Below the pieces are notes generated by a model. That model saw only the letters and a list, made by a program, of their open reading frames with translations, made no database searches and was not told the DNA's origin. 60,830 nucleotides of DNA from assembly GCA_032433595.1 (NCBI GenBank), contig JASWJB010000270.1, positions 1-60,830 of the forward strand, written 5' to 3'. Made by a program: the position numbers and the translations under genes. Source of the stretch: Conoideocrella luteorostrata (lineage: Eukaryota; Ascomycota; Sordariomycetes; Hypocreales; Clavicipitaceae). Positions 25,701 through 38,998 of the stretch are shown in pieces. The first letter of the stretch is position 1. Each line of letters starts with the position of its first letter.

Positions 25701-28700
25701 CGAAGGGCTCGGGATGTTTGCAGGCAAGAGCCCAGTCACCGAGACGTACGGAGCGGAGCAACTAGACTGGCAGCTGGCTTGCAACTTCCGTGGCTGGTGA
25801 CTGGTGACCCGTGGGGTGGATATGTCGTCACTTCTCATCCAAGACAATCAAAATAAAAGATGGAGTTCATAAGACGTCTCTCGAGATCTAGGCTTGCATC
25901 TTCCATCTCATTTTCCCTGCTACGGAATGCTGTTTTCAGCTGCCAAATAAGTTTCATCTTTTCCGGAAGCGCGCACACACATTTATCATCGATACCGCAC
26001 AATCCTTTCACCGCGTCTGGTGGACCGCGACGTTTCGGAGCTGTCTGGGTGGAGGCATCAGATGTGATGCTACGCCGACTGCCAAACTTCTTGCACGTGC
26101 CCACCTAACGGACGAGTCTTTACAGGCCTCGTCGCATATTCTCACCCAGATCGGCTTGGCGGCCAATAGCCTACCCTCCCACAATACAATTGTTGCTGCG
26201 ACTCTCGTTCAAGTTTTTAGTTTCGTGAAAGCACCATTTTCACAAATGCTCAAATTGAATCCTCCGTAGAGTACACAAAAAAAAAAAAAATCAGGCGAAA
26301 CTAAAGTCCATTTCGCCACCGTTGCTATCACGACGGTGCACACGGAGCACACACACACACTGCGCCACATGCCGTAGTTACTCGTTCCACGGATTAGATT
26401 CATGAAGCTCCTGTCGTTGATCGTGGCGGGCAGCTTCATGACAGTCGGCGAGAGTATCGGAATGCACCGGTTGCTTAATTTGGTCTATGATTCGCTTTGT
26501 ATGCCATTGTGGCCAATTCTCTTTCGATATTTGGGGTCATGATCCAGCAAGCTGCAAACCTGGTCTCGAGTATGTCGTCGAGTCTCAGAATCTGACATCA
26601 CCCAACACCAACTTCACGCCGTCGAGCGGCATGGGGCCGATTCGACGAGCAGGTTCGTCCTTTCTCCAGCTAGAGCCCCAATCCTCGAAATCCGCTGCTC
26701 CTCGTCGTTTGTGGAATTTCGCGGCGTGCAGACTGTCGGTCCTGGTTCTGGCTGGCCGCATTGCTCTTTCGTCATCTCATACAATGTCCCAAAACGGGTT
26801 GTGTAGTAACTATCTACGGAGTAACAACTAAATAACTAGGCGAGCCACTCTGACAGTCCTTAAGTTGCCCAGGTACCGTTATTAGAGTATCTGCGGAGTG
26901 CGAGGGACGGGAGTATTCATGTGGGGTCTAAAATTGTCTGCCACACCATTGACCAGCGTGAACCCAACACCATCCTCCAGCGTGTCCGGCCGCTCGGATC
27001 AGCACTGAGAGCTCCTCAATATGAGTCAAGCAGTAGTCCGTACAGCGTTCAGTACAAACGTTTTACGGCACCTGATACATGTGCTGCACAAACACACACA
27101 CACACACAAAGTCAACAGTCCAGCGATGATACACGATCAAACATAATCAAGGAGGTGTGTCAACCAAGGCTAGGTTTGAGCATGATGGGCAATGGTGGGG
27201 CCCTGGGGCCCTCTGTCCCTGAAACATCCTGAGCCCGAATTGAGACGCTGTACCTGATTTTTCTCAAACACTGCCGGACCAGGTATCAAGCGATCATCAA
27301 CGGTGAGGGGCTAGCCACTCGGAAACTTAATCATCAAGGAACATGGATATCATATGCAGGTTGGATAAGGCGAGAATGGTAGGATGGAGAGGGAAAGGGC
27401 ATATGTTGGGATGGACGTTCCCCGCCCCAATGCGCCGACGAGGCGAACGACAACAGCACCTGTTCAGCATAAAGTTGCGGCCATCCTGAAGGATTCTTCG
27501 TAATACGTATTGATCCTACTCATGCCATCCGGCCCGATCGATGGACAACGAGCATAAGCTGAGTGGAAGATGGCGTCAGCCCTGCGGCATCGCTGTTTCC
27601 GAGCAAGAATACGCGCGGAGTGCAAAACCGACTTTAGACCGGTCAGTGACAAAAGGACGGGCAAATCATAGCCTCCGCAACAGGCAGGTTTTGGTCGCAG
27701 GCGTACTTCGTAGTTCCACCACATTGGCGTAAGCACGCGCAAAATCACAGGGCAGGCCAACCCATAAACGACAGAAGCCATTAGTTAGTTAGTAGCCATT
27801 TTGTACGGAGTACGGAGTACAGTATCGCAAGTCAAACTTTTGATCCTCGCGACTCTGCTACTGGAGACCATCCCGTTCCAGATTCATCCCGCTGCTCCGA
27901 CAAGACCCACAGTTTGCCCGGCATGCCACGACATGCATGGTACGGACCAGGTAAGCTATATATCCATCACATTGCATTCTTGCTGTACTCCGTACATGAT
28001 TCGTCAAAACGAAAGAATTCAACGCCGCCAGATAAGCGATCACTTTTTTTTGGTTTTGTTTTCTTTTTTTTTTTCCTCAGGTGGGGGGCAGTATGGGGGG
28101 AGGGCTTTTTTGTTTTGGTCGTTTGTTCATCCAAGCTGACTCTCGAGGGAATGCAGCGGATGTGATGGCGATTGGTTCCATCGACTAATAATAAATGACA
28201 ATATGTGTGGACAGTGAGACCCGACATTGATATCCGTGAAACAGAGAACAGATTAAACAAGAGAACCCGGTCAAGAGACAAGACCATTTCCCCGCTTGGT
28301 TGATGCCCATTCCCAGCCAGCCTTTGTAATGTGGAATGAACCCTATATTCATCCCTTCCGCATGTGGTCGGAGGCTCACTCGACTCCGCGGTCGTGGTGT
28401 GGCTGCTGGACTCACGCACCATACTATTCGTCAGGATCGAGAACTTGCAGCCACGCAGCTGCCAATTCAACCGTTGTAACTAGAACCACAGCAATGTACT
28501 AGTGGTCATGTCTGGCTATCCACAAAAGAGACCAGAAACCGGGCTACACTCGCACACTCTGAACCAAAGGAATGCCACATATTTCAACGATTCCCATGCT
28601 TCGCGCCGAGAGATGATCCACGAAGGGCCATGAGATCTCACATCCCATCAGACCCTGCAGCGTGAAGACGTACTGTCCCGCCCTGCCTGCGTGCTCTGGG

Positions 28701-30050
28701 CTCCGAATCAGATGTGATACCTCGTCTGCATGTACGGGCTGACTCCTCCGCACGCAAAGCATTGATAAAGCTAAATACATTGGTCATTCGGGAAGTCTCG
28801 CAAGAAGATGCATCCAACGATTCGTATCAGGCCCATTGTGCCGGACGGGCCCGCTGCCAGTTGCCTTATGAGGCAAGGCGTCGAAGCCGTCCGTTTACTT
28901 ACTAACTAGTCATTCCACCAGTTAGTGAGGAAGAACGTGCGAGGAGCACCAACTGACTAGGAATCTAACTAACTAGTCACGGAGTACGTGATGCATCAAT
29001 ATGGACTGTGGAGGGGAGTAACTAGGAATGGCCGAGCCACTTCGTTTCGCTCCGTTCCGCACACCGTCCTCCGCCTATCCGCAATCCGTTGCCTTGAACA
29101 TCTGGAAACCAAAAGAAAAAGGAAAAAAAAAAAATAGATAGCATGTATTGTATCAGCCAAGCACGGAGTAGACAGGAAACAGCTGCTAACAGACGGTAAA
29201 ATAAATGGTACATCTTCCCCAAAACCGTGACGGATCCAGTGGGCCCAGCTAGCAGTGCCCGTGTGCGTGCGTGCCTGCAGCTGTGCGTCAAGCTACAGGA
29301 ACAGGCTCTCGCGGTGTGCACACAGAGTTGTGTGTCGGGCCTGCTGGCTGGCTGCCGATACAACGCAATATTACTGTCTGCCACTGTATTGGTGAATACG
29401 GAATCACTACAGGATGTACTCCGTAGATCAATGTGTTGCTGCGTCCAGATTACAAATGACACCTTGAACCGATTGACCCGATTGAGCCATGTCCCCATGT
29501 CAGCCCGCAGACAATCAACGACCCTTTGCTGTGCACATCCCGTACGGACTGGCCGGCTCGTGGCAAAGGATGCTGAGACACAAGGAGGGGGGCCCTGTCG
29601 GTCCTTGCCATGGGCCTCAAGTTGGCAGAGTTATACTCGGAAGTCGGAACTTGCAATTCTGCTACAACAATTGGTACAATATACACAATCAACAGGCAGT
29701 TCAAGCTCGGGCTCGGCGGTAATATCGGTGGGCAAATTGCATGCGCCATCCATGATAAAACAGGGTGGCTCTCGACAAGCCGCAGTCGGCAAGCTTCTTC
29801 TCGAGCCAAGTTCAGATAGTACGATTTCGCCGACCAAGTGTGGCGAGCTGTAATACATGCACATAGGAAATCCATGAGAGGGGAGGGAAAGAGGGACGGT
29901 TCCCCGCCACCAAGGCACCTCCAACGTACTTGCTGTGACGAGATAGACGGATGGGAACGGGTTGGGGTGAGCAGGTATCGAGATTTCAAGTGACATGGAA
30001 CGTGGGAGCATGGATGGAAGGGAGGGAGGAGACAATTCCATGCAGCAGCG

Positions 30051-30068
30051 CAGCAGCAGCAGCAGCAG
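30051..30068. repeat. (CAG)6 microsatellite
   Basis: Six perfect CAG units, flanked by further interrupted CAG units from 30043 to 30076. Confidence 0.9.
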
Positions 30069-30852
30069 TGGCAGCAGGGATTGGACGTTGAAGCCGTCCC
30101 CTTGTTCTTCCCTCCCACTCCTCCCGCTCCTCCCACTTCTCCCTCGCCTTCTTCGCTGCGTCTTGCCGGCGCAGAAGGAATATCGCTCCAGTCATATGAC
30201 CTCGACTTGGCTTTTGTTCAATCCTGCCCACGGAGCGCGTATTAATCAGTCAGAATTTGCAACGACATTGTGGTTGCTCTTGCTCGTCCTCATCAAACAT
30301 AGGTCATCATCCATCCCACGAGAAGTCGGCAAATATCAGACGCCTTTGTGTCTACTACATAACTACTCCGTAATGCCATAGGATCTCGATCAGTAAGGGA
30401 GCGTCACAACCCCATTGGAGCAGGGTCGACTTACATATACTAAACTTATGACTCCGTATTTATTCGGCCATTTGCCAATTTCTAGTTCCACAGCAGATGG
30501 GGGGATTCGGTTCCAGTCTACCCAATACCGCGAGCCATAGCCGCTACCGCGTTGCGGTGGCAAGCCACACACCATATTCACATCCACATCTCGACCAAGA
30601 AGACCTCATGCCGCATGCATTAAAGTGATCAGGTCAGTGATTTCCCTCATTGCTGAAGGCTTCATCATGCGACAGGAAGGTAGGTAACATGCATGCAACA
30701 TGCAGCATGCAACACAAATGAATCACCGTAGCTGAAAGCTTGCTCTTGGCGGGACCATAATGTCTACGCCATGCCGTATCTAGTCAATGACTTCGACCTC
30801 TAGGCCGTGTCACCTTAATAGCGCCGCAAAGGCAAATGCGGGGGAGAGTGGT

Positions 30853-30880
30853 GGTTTGTGGTTTGTGGTTTGTGGTTTGT
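30853..30880. repeat. (GGTTTGT)4 minisatellite
   Basis: Four perfect 7-nt copies in a G/T-rich tract. Confidence 0.9.
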
Positions 30881-32050
30881 GGTCGCGGCCGTGGTCGTTC
30901 GTTCGTTCCTTAGCGGCCCAATCCATAAGGATTAGATTTTGTCTTTCTCGAACGATTTACCATCCGTGGTAGAATAGGGTGCCACATGTTATCCAGTTGT
31001 ACTCCGTAACACACATCGATAATAAGTCCATGGGGCAGGTCACACAGGCACAGGTATAGGTACTGGTACTGGTACAGATCCAGATCCAGATCCACGACCA
31101 CCCCAGCCAATGCAGACTTTGTTTTTCGAACCGTCGCTGAAGAAAAATATTTCGATGCGTGCTCGGCCAGAGTGGCATGACACACATACGACACGGCCTT
31201 CATGCGAACCGTCACTATTGAATAGTTATCCACCTGCCTTGTTGAAGTAGTTTCCCGCGATTTCCTAGCCTCCACCACCACCACACCGTAGTTAAGACCA
31301 GGCACAGACTGGGCAAGTGGGATACATCGGACAGCAACCCTATCTTTCTTTGCTCCTCGCAATGGTAATGATACCCAACGCCTCGTTCGATCCAACCGCC
31401 GCCGTTCTCCATTGCATGCCAAAGAAATCCGGACGCAGTCCAGACTGAAGAGTACGAAACGTTGGGCCGCATTGTAGAACAGTAAAACAGAATGCACCCA
31501 CGCCGCTTCTCGTTACCACTTTTTCAGCAAATTTCACTGTCAACAATCGTTTTTCCATACACAACATGCTCCAGAAACTGCTGTTCGCGCATTTTATCGC
31601 TCCTCGCACGCAAACCCCCTTCCCCCTCACACACACCCCTTATGCTCGCATATACCGAAATGGCAGTTCTATAGTTACACTTACTACAAGGTTGCATATA
31701 TGTATGTATGTACTCCGTACGGCAAGTACAACCGCCGGACTCTGAGGGCGCATTTCCCAGCCTATCCCCGCCCAGTCCCCTCAGCCAAGAAGGAAAAGCA
31801 TGCGAGTGTCCAACTACCTAGTTACCTCCCGTAGCCAAAACAGTCTGGTCTGAAGTTTTCCCTCGGTGGGTTTGAAAGTTTCCTTGCGACATGGGGGGGC
31901 CAAGGGGACAATCAAAATCCGAGATTAGCGACATGTAGGGTAGGTAGGCCAGGGTAGGCCAGGGCCGGCCGGGGCAGGGGTGGTAGGGCCGTCCTGTCTT
32001 CCTCGATTCGATGTCTGTCACGGACGTTCACATGGTGTCTCATACTTGAC

Positions 32051-32095
32051 TGAGGTGAGGTGAGGTGAGGTGAGGTGAGGTGAGGTGAGGTGAGG
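32051..32095. repeat. (TGAGG)9 pentanucleotide repeat
   Basis: Nine perfect copies in a purine-rich strand without interruption, a likely strain marker. Confidence 0.95.
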
Positions 32096-35000
32096 TGGAC
32101 GTAGAGGCTGCATATTACTAGTGCATAGTGCATGATTCAGTGCCGTCGGGAGTAGTTGGTATGCAAAGATTGCGAGTGGTGATCGTCTTGGGAGGGCGGC
32201 GGGTAGACGGCAGATCGGATCTGCCTGCTTGGAAGATATGCCGCGCCCTTTTTTTCACCTCTCTTTCAATCGAGATTGTTGGCCTAGTTGATCCTTTTCT
32301 ATGGGCTATGTATGGGTTGATGAAGGCGTGAATGTGACCGTGAACGCGGACATGATCGTGAACATGGACACAAGGGTTCTTGGCCCGGAAGGGGGGGGGG
32401 CATCACATTATCACACATAGTTCTTCACAGCCATTGTTTCTCACGAAAAAGCAAAACATTTCTTAAAACCGATAATCCTCTTGTCCTCCCAGACCCAGAG
32501 CAGCCAGCCGCACACCGCACGGTGGGTATGCTCCGGGCGACATTCGGCAATTCCAGCAAACATATAGCCAAACAACAATAACAATATCAGTGACAGTGAC
32601 AGTGACAGTAACGGTAACAATCAATGTCTGTCGTCATAGACAGCACATAGCATGACGAGACAAACGCAAACCACGTATTCACCCTACCTACAGCCTCTCC
32701 CCGCCCCCCCTCCCAGCCTGGCAAACCGGCATATAACAGCAACTTCAGACAAACATTAAGCAATGAATGAATGGCCTGACTGGTGTGGCGGCTATTTACC
32801 GCAGTTGAGAACCCACTCACGATGCATCATGACACGCAGCCTTGCAGCATGTGGCCCATTCGAGGCTGAATGCTCGCCAAGTGTGTCCATAGCATACATG
32901 AAGCTATCTTCTTAGAATCATGCCCGCCACTAGACACAGGAAGGGGGAAATGGAGAGGGGAAATGATATGCAACGGGCAAGGCAGGTCATCTCAGATGTT
33001 TGCTCACCACGACGCAAATTAGCAAAGGTTCGTCAAATTCAATTCATTCGTTCATAGCTATCGCCGTTTGAAAACAAGAAAAAAGAAATAAATAAAACAT
33101 GTCGGCCTGATCTCCTCACCATATCCTTCCTCGAACTTATTGTCTTTAATTTCGAGCAGTCAACATCTCCCATATGGTCGTACATACTCCTTTAACGAAA
33201 TTAGGCTATGCTATGACGAATGCTAAATGCTCATGGGTTCGTGCAAGTCGTGGTCGTTGTGCGACTAGTTCGTAGGTATGCGGTAGTTCGTGCCTATTGC
33301 GTCTTAAAGAGGAGGATGGCGCAGTGACCGAGGTAGAAGTAGATGAAATGTTTGGTTTCTGTGGCAGATGCGTTAGGACAGTGACAGACACAGCAGTTGG
33401 GGAGCCGGTCGTAACTTGGCCCGGAGATTTGGGATTTGGGAGCATACGCACCGTGAGTTACGAAACTGCCAAAGTTGCGGCCTACAATGCAGTGCCAAGT
33501 CGGTCCCTTTCGTTCATCGAACTGCGTCGTTGTTAGCCGTCGTGCAGCAAGCAGGCCAGCTGGTGAACTGTCCACCATGTGATCTTGTAATCTCGGCCGA
33601 GGGGACAAATACGAACTGTGCGCTTAATATGCTGAGCAATGTCCTATCGTGCACGAATCGTTAGCTTGGCATGTCGCAGACTGGAAACTAGGGAGGAAGC
33701 TTCGTAGATCGGAAGTATGCTTACCTTCTCAATGGTGAATTTAGACATGGCTTCTTGAGCTGTCCAAATCATCAGCATATCTCTTCACTATTGATGGAGA
33801 ATTTGCAAAGCGTCCACCGCCCGTCACGCACCAATCTCGATGGTCTCTGCCTGCAAATCCTCGGTCTGTCGTCCCGTAAGCGATTGCCGCATCGATTTAA
33901 CCCATAACTAGCTTCTCACCATATCGGCAGACTTGATCTGCGCTGGAGAAAAGTTAGCGTCGGACAATTTGGTAGAACGCCACATGGTAAAGATCTGATG
34001 GTAAGTTGTTCGTACCTTCAAGCTTCTCCCCCCGGGTTGCGGGAGTCTCTGGTTGCCTGTCCGCCATTTGAACGGATTCACAGTAGCACGGGACGCGTGT
34101 TTGCCAAGTTGCACAGAGGCGGTCAGGCGATGTCCTGTACAGAAACCTCAAAGCTTATGAATCAGCGGGGTTATCGGTCATGAAACAGGATGTTCTTTGT
34201 CTCCCGGGGAGTTCGACAGCAGGATGAGGCGGGGTGCACAGAGTGGGCTGAGCACAATGCCCCTTTTTGATGTGCTTGACATGCTCGGTGAAAACGAAGG
34301 CTGAAGTACGTACAGTTGGTCTGAGAGGGGGAACTCGGTTAATTGCTGTTTGAGAACGCGTGGATTATGGCCGTAGGACAGTTGTGGGAGTTGGTAGCCT
34401 GAGTAAACAAACGGGATATTGGGCAAACGTCACCAGAAGTGGGAATTTTGGTTCAAAGAGTGGTGTGGTGCGGTGCCGACTGTGCAAAGCTGTGGTTGTT
34501 TACTCCGTATTCATTCCCACTGGGCATTGGGCCATTGGAGCTGCTGGTTCTCCTATTGGATCGATGGTAGAGGTTGTTGGCCGGGACCGGGGCTCCTGAG
34601 GCGCGACAGAATGCGGAGGAGTGGCAGGAGGCAGAAGTGTCAGAGAGGGGTCATTGGGCTAACATCGGATGCTCGGCGCTGGAAATGCAGGGGCAGGTGC
34701 AAACGAGGATTAGTGTGAGCCTGCTGCTTCAATGTCAACAGCACCGTATGCTTCGTATAAATTTGAGCTGGAAGACATGATTGGGCACGGAAGACTACCT
34801 AGGTACGGAGGACTCCATAGAGACCTACATCTCGACTGTCCGTCCCCTTGACATGCGATCTGCGCGGTAAGTTCCTCGGCGGTCGCAAGAACCAAACAAG
34901 AGGGCGGAGGTCAGCCAGAGTACCTTGCGGCTAGAACTCCATTTATAACAAATAGTGATATGCAAAGCCAAGAAGAAATAGGCGCAAACTGACAATATAA

Positions 35001-35119
35001 TATTCGCATCCCTACCATGGCCCCTTCCATGCCATATTGCCTATCTATACGCGACCGTCCCTCAGCTGCCCCCTTCGCTCGATAGTCAGCTCGCGTCGTC
35101 AGCGCCCACCTTCACCCCC

Positions 35120-35155
35120 TTGTGTGTGTGCGTGTGCGTGTGTGTGCGTGTGTGT
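35120..35155. repeat. (GT)n microsatellite with CG interruptions
   Basis: About 36 bp of alternating purine-pyrimidine sequence (GT with some CG steps). Such tracts can adopt Z-DNA. Confidence 0.85.
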
Positions 35156-36175
35156 CGCCCCTCCATCCCACTAAAATTATCCACAGCGCAGCATTCCTCT
35201 CGAGACCCGGAAAGATTTCCCCTCGAATAGTAACAATAAATACTCAATATCTCCAGCTATAACCACCCTTATTTGACAGGTGAAGGCGGAATGTAGTTTC
35301 GATACTGGATTTGGGAGATGGTCCGCTTCATTGCGTCGTGGCGTGCGCATGTCTGCATGGGTGATTGAATACAGCATCATCACAGCCATAGGCAACACAA
35401 CCACTTCACCTACGTCATACCGTAGATTTCGTCATCAGATTTGTACGGGTATAAAGCCATTAAGCAAAATTCTGCATCGTCAGTAATAAAGTGCATGCAC
35501 GTTAAACACGTACCCCTGACGCGATCTGTCTCCCGCGTCTCCACGCCTCCGTGTTGCTCGTCGCCCAACTCAACCCTCACACCTCGCATCTCCACACCCT
35601 CATCCTCCGTCTCCCTTGACAGCTGGCTAGTCAGGGGCTACCCGTTCGTTCCTGCGTCTGAGTGAGTTACTCCACATGCTGAAGAGACACGATTTCGGAG
35701 ACACCTTTGCCATCGCCGCATCCGCTGTCCTGGGTAGGGAGTATGTGTAGTGGAGGAGCAGGGGCTTGGAGTGAACAACTCTCCATGCGGCTCATATCAT
35801 AGAAATGACTACGGAGTGCGTAGGCAGGCATACTGGTCGTAGTAGACATGCGGGGCGGATAGGCCATAATGCAAGGGCATCATGACAATCCAGAGCCATT
35901 AGCAGTAAGGCAGCAGAGCTGCATGGGAAGAAATTCGCTTTCTTAGGTGCGGGAGTTCATGTTTAGAAACGCTTATTTGATTAATGTGTTTAATAATGCG
36001 GTTTTATTATTGTCCAAGCAGATGGAAATTGAAGCAGTCGTAAGTATATCCCCCGGCGCCTTTCTGACCAAAATGACCGTAACACCATTACAATTCAAAA
36101 CAGTCCAATTCGTGTCTTATAACAGAGAGCGGCTATATCAAATAGGCGCATTATCAACCTTGTAAGAAACCCCCA

Positions 36176-38998
36176 TCACCATCCAGCGGTGACAGGGACA
36201 CCAACATCAATCGTCTCCCTCCTCCTCTTCATTGGTCTCGGGCTGCCGCCTCTCTCGTGTGAGCCAGGTGCTGCTCCTGCAGAAAGTGGCCACTGTGGAG
36301 GACCCCAGATTCCAGCCGTGTGGTGGTCTTGATTATGTGTTTCTACCTTGACGCTCGGCGGCCACTCGGTCGTCGCGCTGGCCGGTGCTGATGCTGCCGA
36401 CCAACCATCCAGGGCAGACATGTCCCATCCTTGAATGTTGTTTGTGTCGACTCCAGAATTGTCGTACACCAGTTGATTGGGCAGTTCGAGGGATGTAGAG
36501 GCAGCCATGTAAGAGGCGACTGCCGTATTGATGGGTTTCACCTCGTGGAAGGATTGTTGCCCGTCAAAAAACGACTGACCGTTGCCCATTGCTGTGGCTT
36601 GTCGGTCGTGATGTGATGGCCCATGTGTGGGGAGGAAAGCCACGCCGTTATTTGATCCTATATTGCCGTCGAAACTGCCGCTCCTACCATCGAAGCTACC
36701 ACTTCTGGCATCGAAGCTAGCGCTCCTAGCGTCAAAACTGCCGCTTCTGCTGTCAAAGTTACCCGTAGAGTATGCCGAGGGAAGCGTGGCTGTTGGTGGC
36801 GGCGTGGCAAGACCGTTGGAGAAGGAGTCGAAAAGCCCAATGCTGTTGTTGGGGGTCTGCAGTGGTGGGACGTGAGGAACATGAGGCGCATTGCCGCCCT
36901 GGTGATCCCACGAGTTGAACGTCTCATTCATGGCTGCTGTCAAATGCTGGTTTATTGTGGGAGTCGGCGACATGAGGGCGTCCCTCGAGACTCCGGCTTG
37001 TGGGTAGACAAGTGCCTTTTGCTGATGGTACCGTGACATTGGATCGTTGATGGTCAGCCATCGCCAGGTAGTTCCGGCAGGCTTAAAGACTGGGTTATAC
37101 TTGTGCCACTGGTTCGTTGTGTTGAACCGCCAGAAAATGATGCTTTGGCGCGTCCATTGCGTGGAGTCCGGTGCGCAAGACCAAAGCTCCTGGTACATGG
37201 CAACTTTGCAAATCAGATCGCTGCCCGTAAGCTCTCGACGAGACCAGGACGCCGCATCACCTTCATCATCGGAGCGCTTTCGCTTGCTGCCAGCTCGCTC
37301 CAGCTCCTTCTTACCCTCGCCATCAGCATACTTACGACGTTTCTCCTTCATGCGCTGATGCTCAACATCGGGGTACTGTACCGCCATGCTGAGGATGCTA
37401 GCCCACTCCACAGCAGGGAAGGGAACGTGGATGTCTTGTCGAGGGCGATTGTGGCAGTCGCAGTCAACCTTGGCGTCGCTGCAGCCACGACGGTGGATTC
37501 CACTGTCGTTGGAATACACGCCTTGCTTGCCGTCGTCACTGTGAAGCTCGGCGGGCCTGGTCAGGCGGGTGACGCACTTCCACCGATGGTTTTGCAGAGC
37601 GGGCTGGGTGATGGCAACTTCAACGAAGCCAGTGAGTTCAGACCCCGATGGAAACTTGGCGTGTTCGTGCAAGTCAAGAGTAGCGCACATTTCCAAAAGC
37701 AAGCACTCCTCATCCCTTGATGGCAGCTCAAGAGTCTCATACATAGCAGGAGCATCCTTTTGCCAGCGGCGAGTCACAGACTTGGCGCAAGCCGATGTAG
37801 TGCGATCTAGGGAACGGGTATACTCATGCAAGAGAACATCTTTGCCGAGTACATTGGGGCTATCATCACAGTTGGAGTACTTGTTCAGGTGAGGGAATGA
37901 AGCTTGATCCAACGGGGTATCATGGGCATCATAAGCAATATCGTCCCGAAATTTAATATCGGATGATGACACAAAGATTTCGCAAGTTTTTGGTCGTGCG
38001 CAGATTGATGACTGCAACGCCAGGAGCGTGGAGAAGTACTCATAGTTGGGCTTGACTTCGGGAACTCGGCCCTCTGCCAGAGCTGTGAGCACAGGGTTCG
38101 ATTTAAATGACTCCTGCTCTTCTTCGTCGTAATAGTCATCTGAGTTGGTCGAACCCGGTTCCTTCTTCTCCTCTGATGGAAACAAGAAGTGGACTATTTA
38201 GACTTGGTCAGCATCGCTCCCTCCCCAAGCTCCCAGTCCCATCGTGGAGAGAGACTGGTAATTGCAACACTTACAGCATCGGAGATCTTCAAAGAATTTT
38301 TTCACCACCTGCATATGGCTGGAGACTTGCTTACGTCCCATCTGTTCAATGCTTTCATTGCTATTATCGATCCGGAAAATCTCCTTGCTCCCAAGGACTG
38401 CAACGCAAATTACAAAGATGTATTCGCTGATCAGCATGTTGCGTCCATGCAGCTTGCCTCCCATGGAGAACTTGCGACGGCCCATATGAGGCATGAGCAG
38501 GACAGCTTAGCAGCAGAATGTTAGCATGGTTGATAAAATGGTAAGGTGGCTCGTATATATGATGGGCTCACCGTCAACAAAAGCATCTTCAAGTTCAGGT
38601 CGACGCCAAACGCCGCCTTTATCCTTTTGAGTGTCTTTATGTGCCTGCCTGTTGCGGTACTGGCGGAAAGCTGGCCAGAAGTAGAGGGGATTGATGGGAG
38701 TTTTGGGCCGCCTCTGGAAGCGAGGCTGTTGGCGAGGAGTTGGGACTCTGTAAAGGCAGTCGAGTGATTGCGAGGGTACCATGGGAGCAGGAATATTAGA
38801 CTGCATAGCTGGTGACATAGCCACCTGGTTTTGGTAGCAAGAGACTAAACCATTGAAGTTATGGGACTGTGCATTTCCATCGGACTCTCGCAGTGGTACT
38901 CTACCAGCCTGCATACTACGTCTTGTGTCGACATAGTCTGGGTCCTGTGTGTAACGCTGTGATGACAGCACAGGCCTTGGCTGAAAGAGAGAAGTCAT
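36176..38998 (-). CDS. abaA: AbaA, TEA/ATTS-domain transcription factor controlling conidiation
   Basis: Three exons, complement of join(36176..38193, 38275..38505, 38572..38998), give 891 residues. The TEA domain (about 126-215) is split by intron 1. It begins GGVWRRPELEDAFVD, continues across the splice as AVLLMPHMGRRKFSMGGK and LHGRNMLISEYIF, and ends RKQVSSHMQVVKKFFEDL, which holds the DNA-recognition helix. In Aspergillus, AbaA binds CATTCY and acts after BrlA and before WetA in conidiophore (phialide) differentiation; I assume a similar role. The large exon-3 region has the usual conserved AbaA body, a basic patch (about 500-530, KRKRSDD) that may be a nuclear signal, and five S-F-D-x-R-S-G repeats at 698-730. 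The start at 38998 (MTSLFQPRPVLSS) has good context; an in-frame ATG at 39058 is possible. CATTCY sites upstream suggest autoregulation. Confidence 0.9.
36662..36760 (-). repeat. abaA internal coding repeat (S-F-D-x-R-S-G/A)
   Basis: Five near-identical units of about 21 nt code for residues 698-730 of AbaA. They sit in the disordered C-terminal half, outside the DNA-binding domain. Confidence 0.85.

Larger units (their letters stand above)
24292..34509. repeat. Dense stretch of the dispersed 9-mer TACTCCGTA/TACGGAGTA
   Basis: Exact copies start at 24292, 24364, 25029, 25255, 26815, 27804, 27811, 27986, 29417, 30364, 31000, 31711 and 34501. Copies elsewhere start at 5751, 17973, 18312, 18319, 18326, 18337, 18676, 46139, 46480 and 57844. 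Several lie beside CTAACTAA/TTAGTTAG tracts. Many one-mismatch copies also occur, for example 22985, 28978, 29162 and 54902. Confidence 0.9.
21758..36175. other. 14.4-kb gene-free block rich in microsatellites and the TACTCCGTA motif
   Basis: The block lies between the ELL start and the abaA stop, so it contains the ELL promoter and the abaA 3' region. I see only overlapping, compositionally odd open frames on both strands (longest about 200-230 codons near 29.2-30.1 kb) with no domain. It holds 13 exact TACTCCGTA/TACGGAGTA copies from 24292 to 34509. It also holds several simple repeats and an inverted repeat near 22.6-22.75 kb. No tRNA, rRNA, snRNA or transposon ends are recognised. It could encode non-coding RNA, but nothing in the sequence proves this. 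Confidence 0.55.

Noticed and set aside
29227..30136. Two overlapping open frames of 208 (plus) and 228 (minus) codons
   Set aside because: They overlap on opposite strands, are rich in Cys/Ser runs coded by microsatellites, and show no domain; GC-rich low-complexity DNA explains them.
32051..32095. CRISPR-like or regularly spaced repeat array
   Set aside because: It is a simple tandem pentamer without spacers, and the organism is a eukaryote.
37103..37720. 205-codon plus-strand open frame inside abaA
   Set aside because: Antisense shadow of the AbaA coding exon.
36176..38998. MedA/Acon-3-type regulator as first reading of the large exon
   Set aside because: The upstream exons add a complete TEA/ATTS DNA-binding domain joined in frame, which identifies AbaA.
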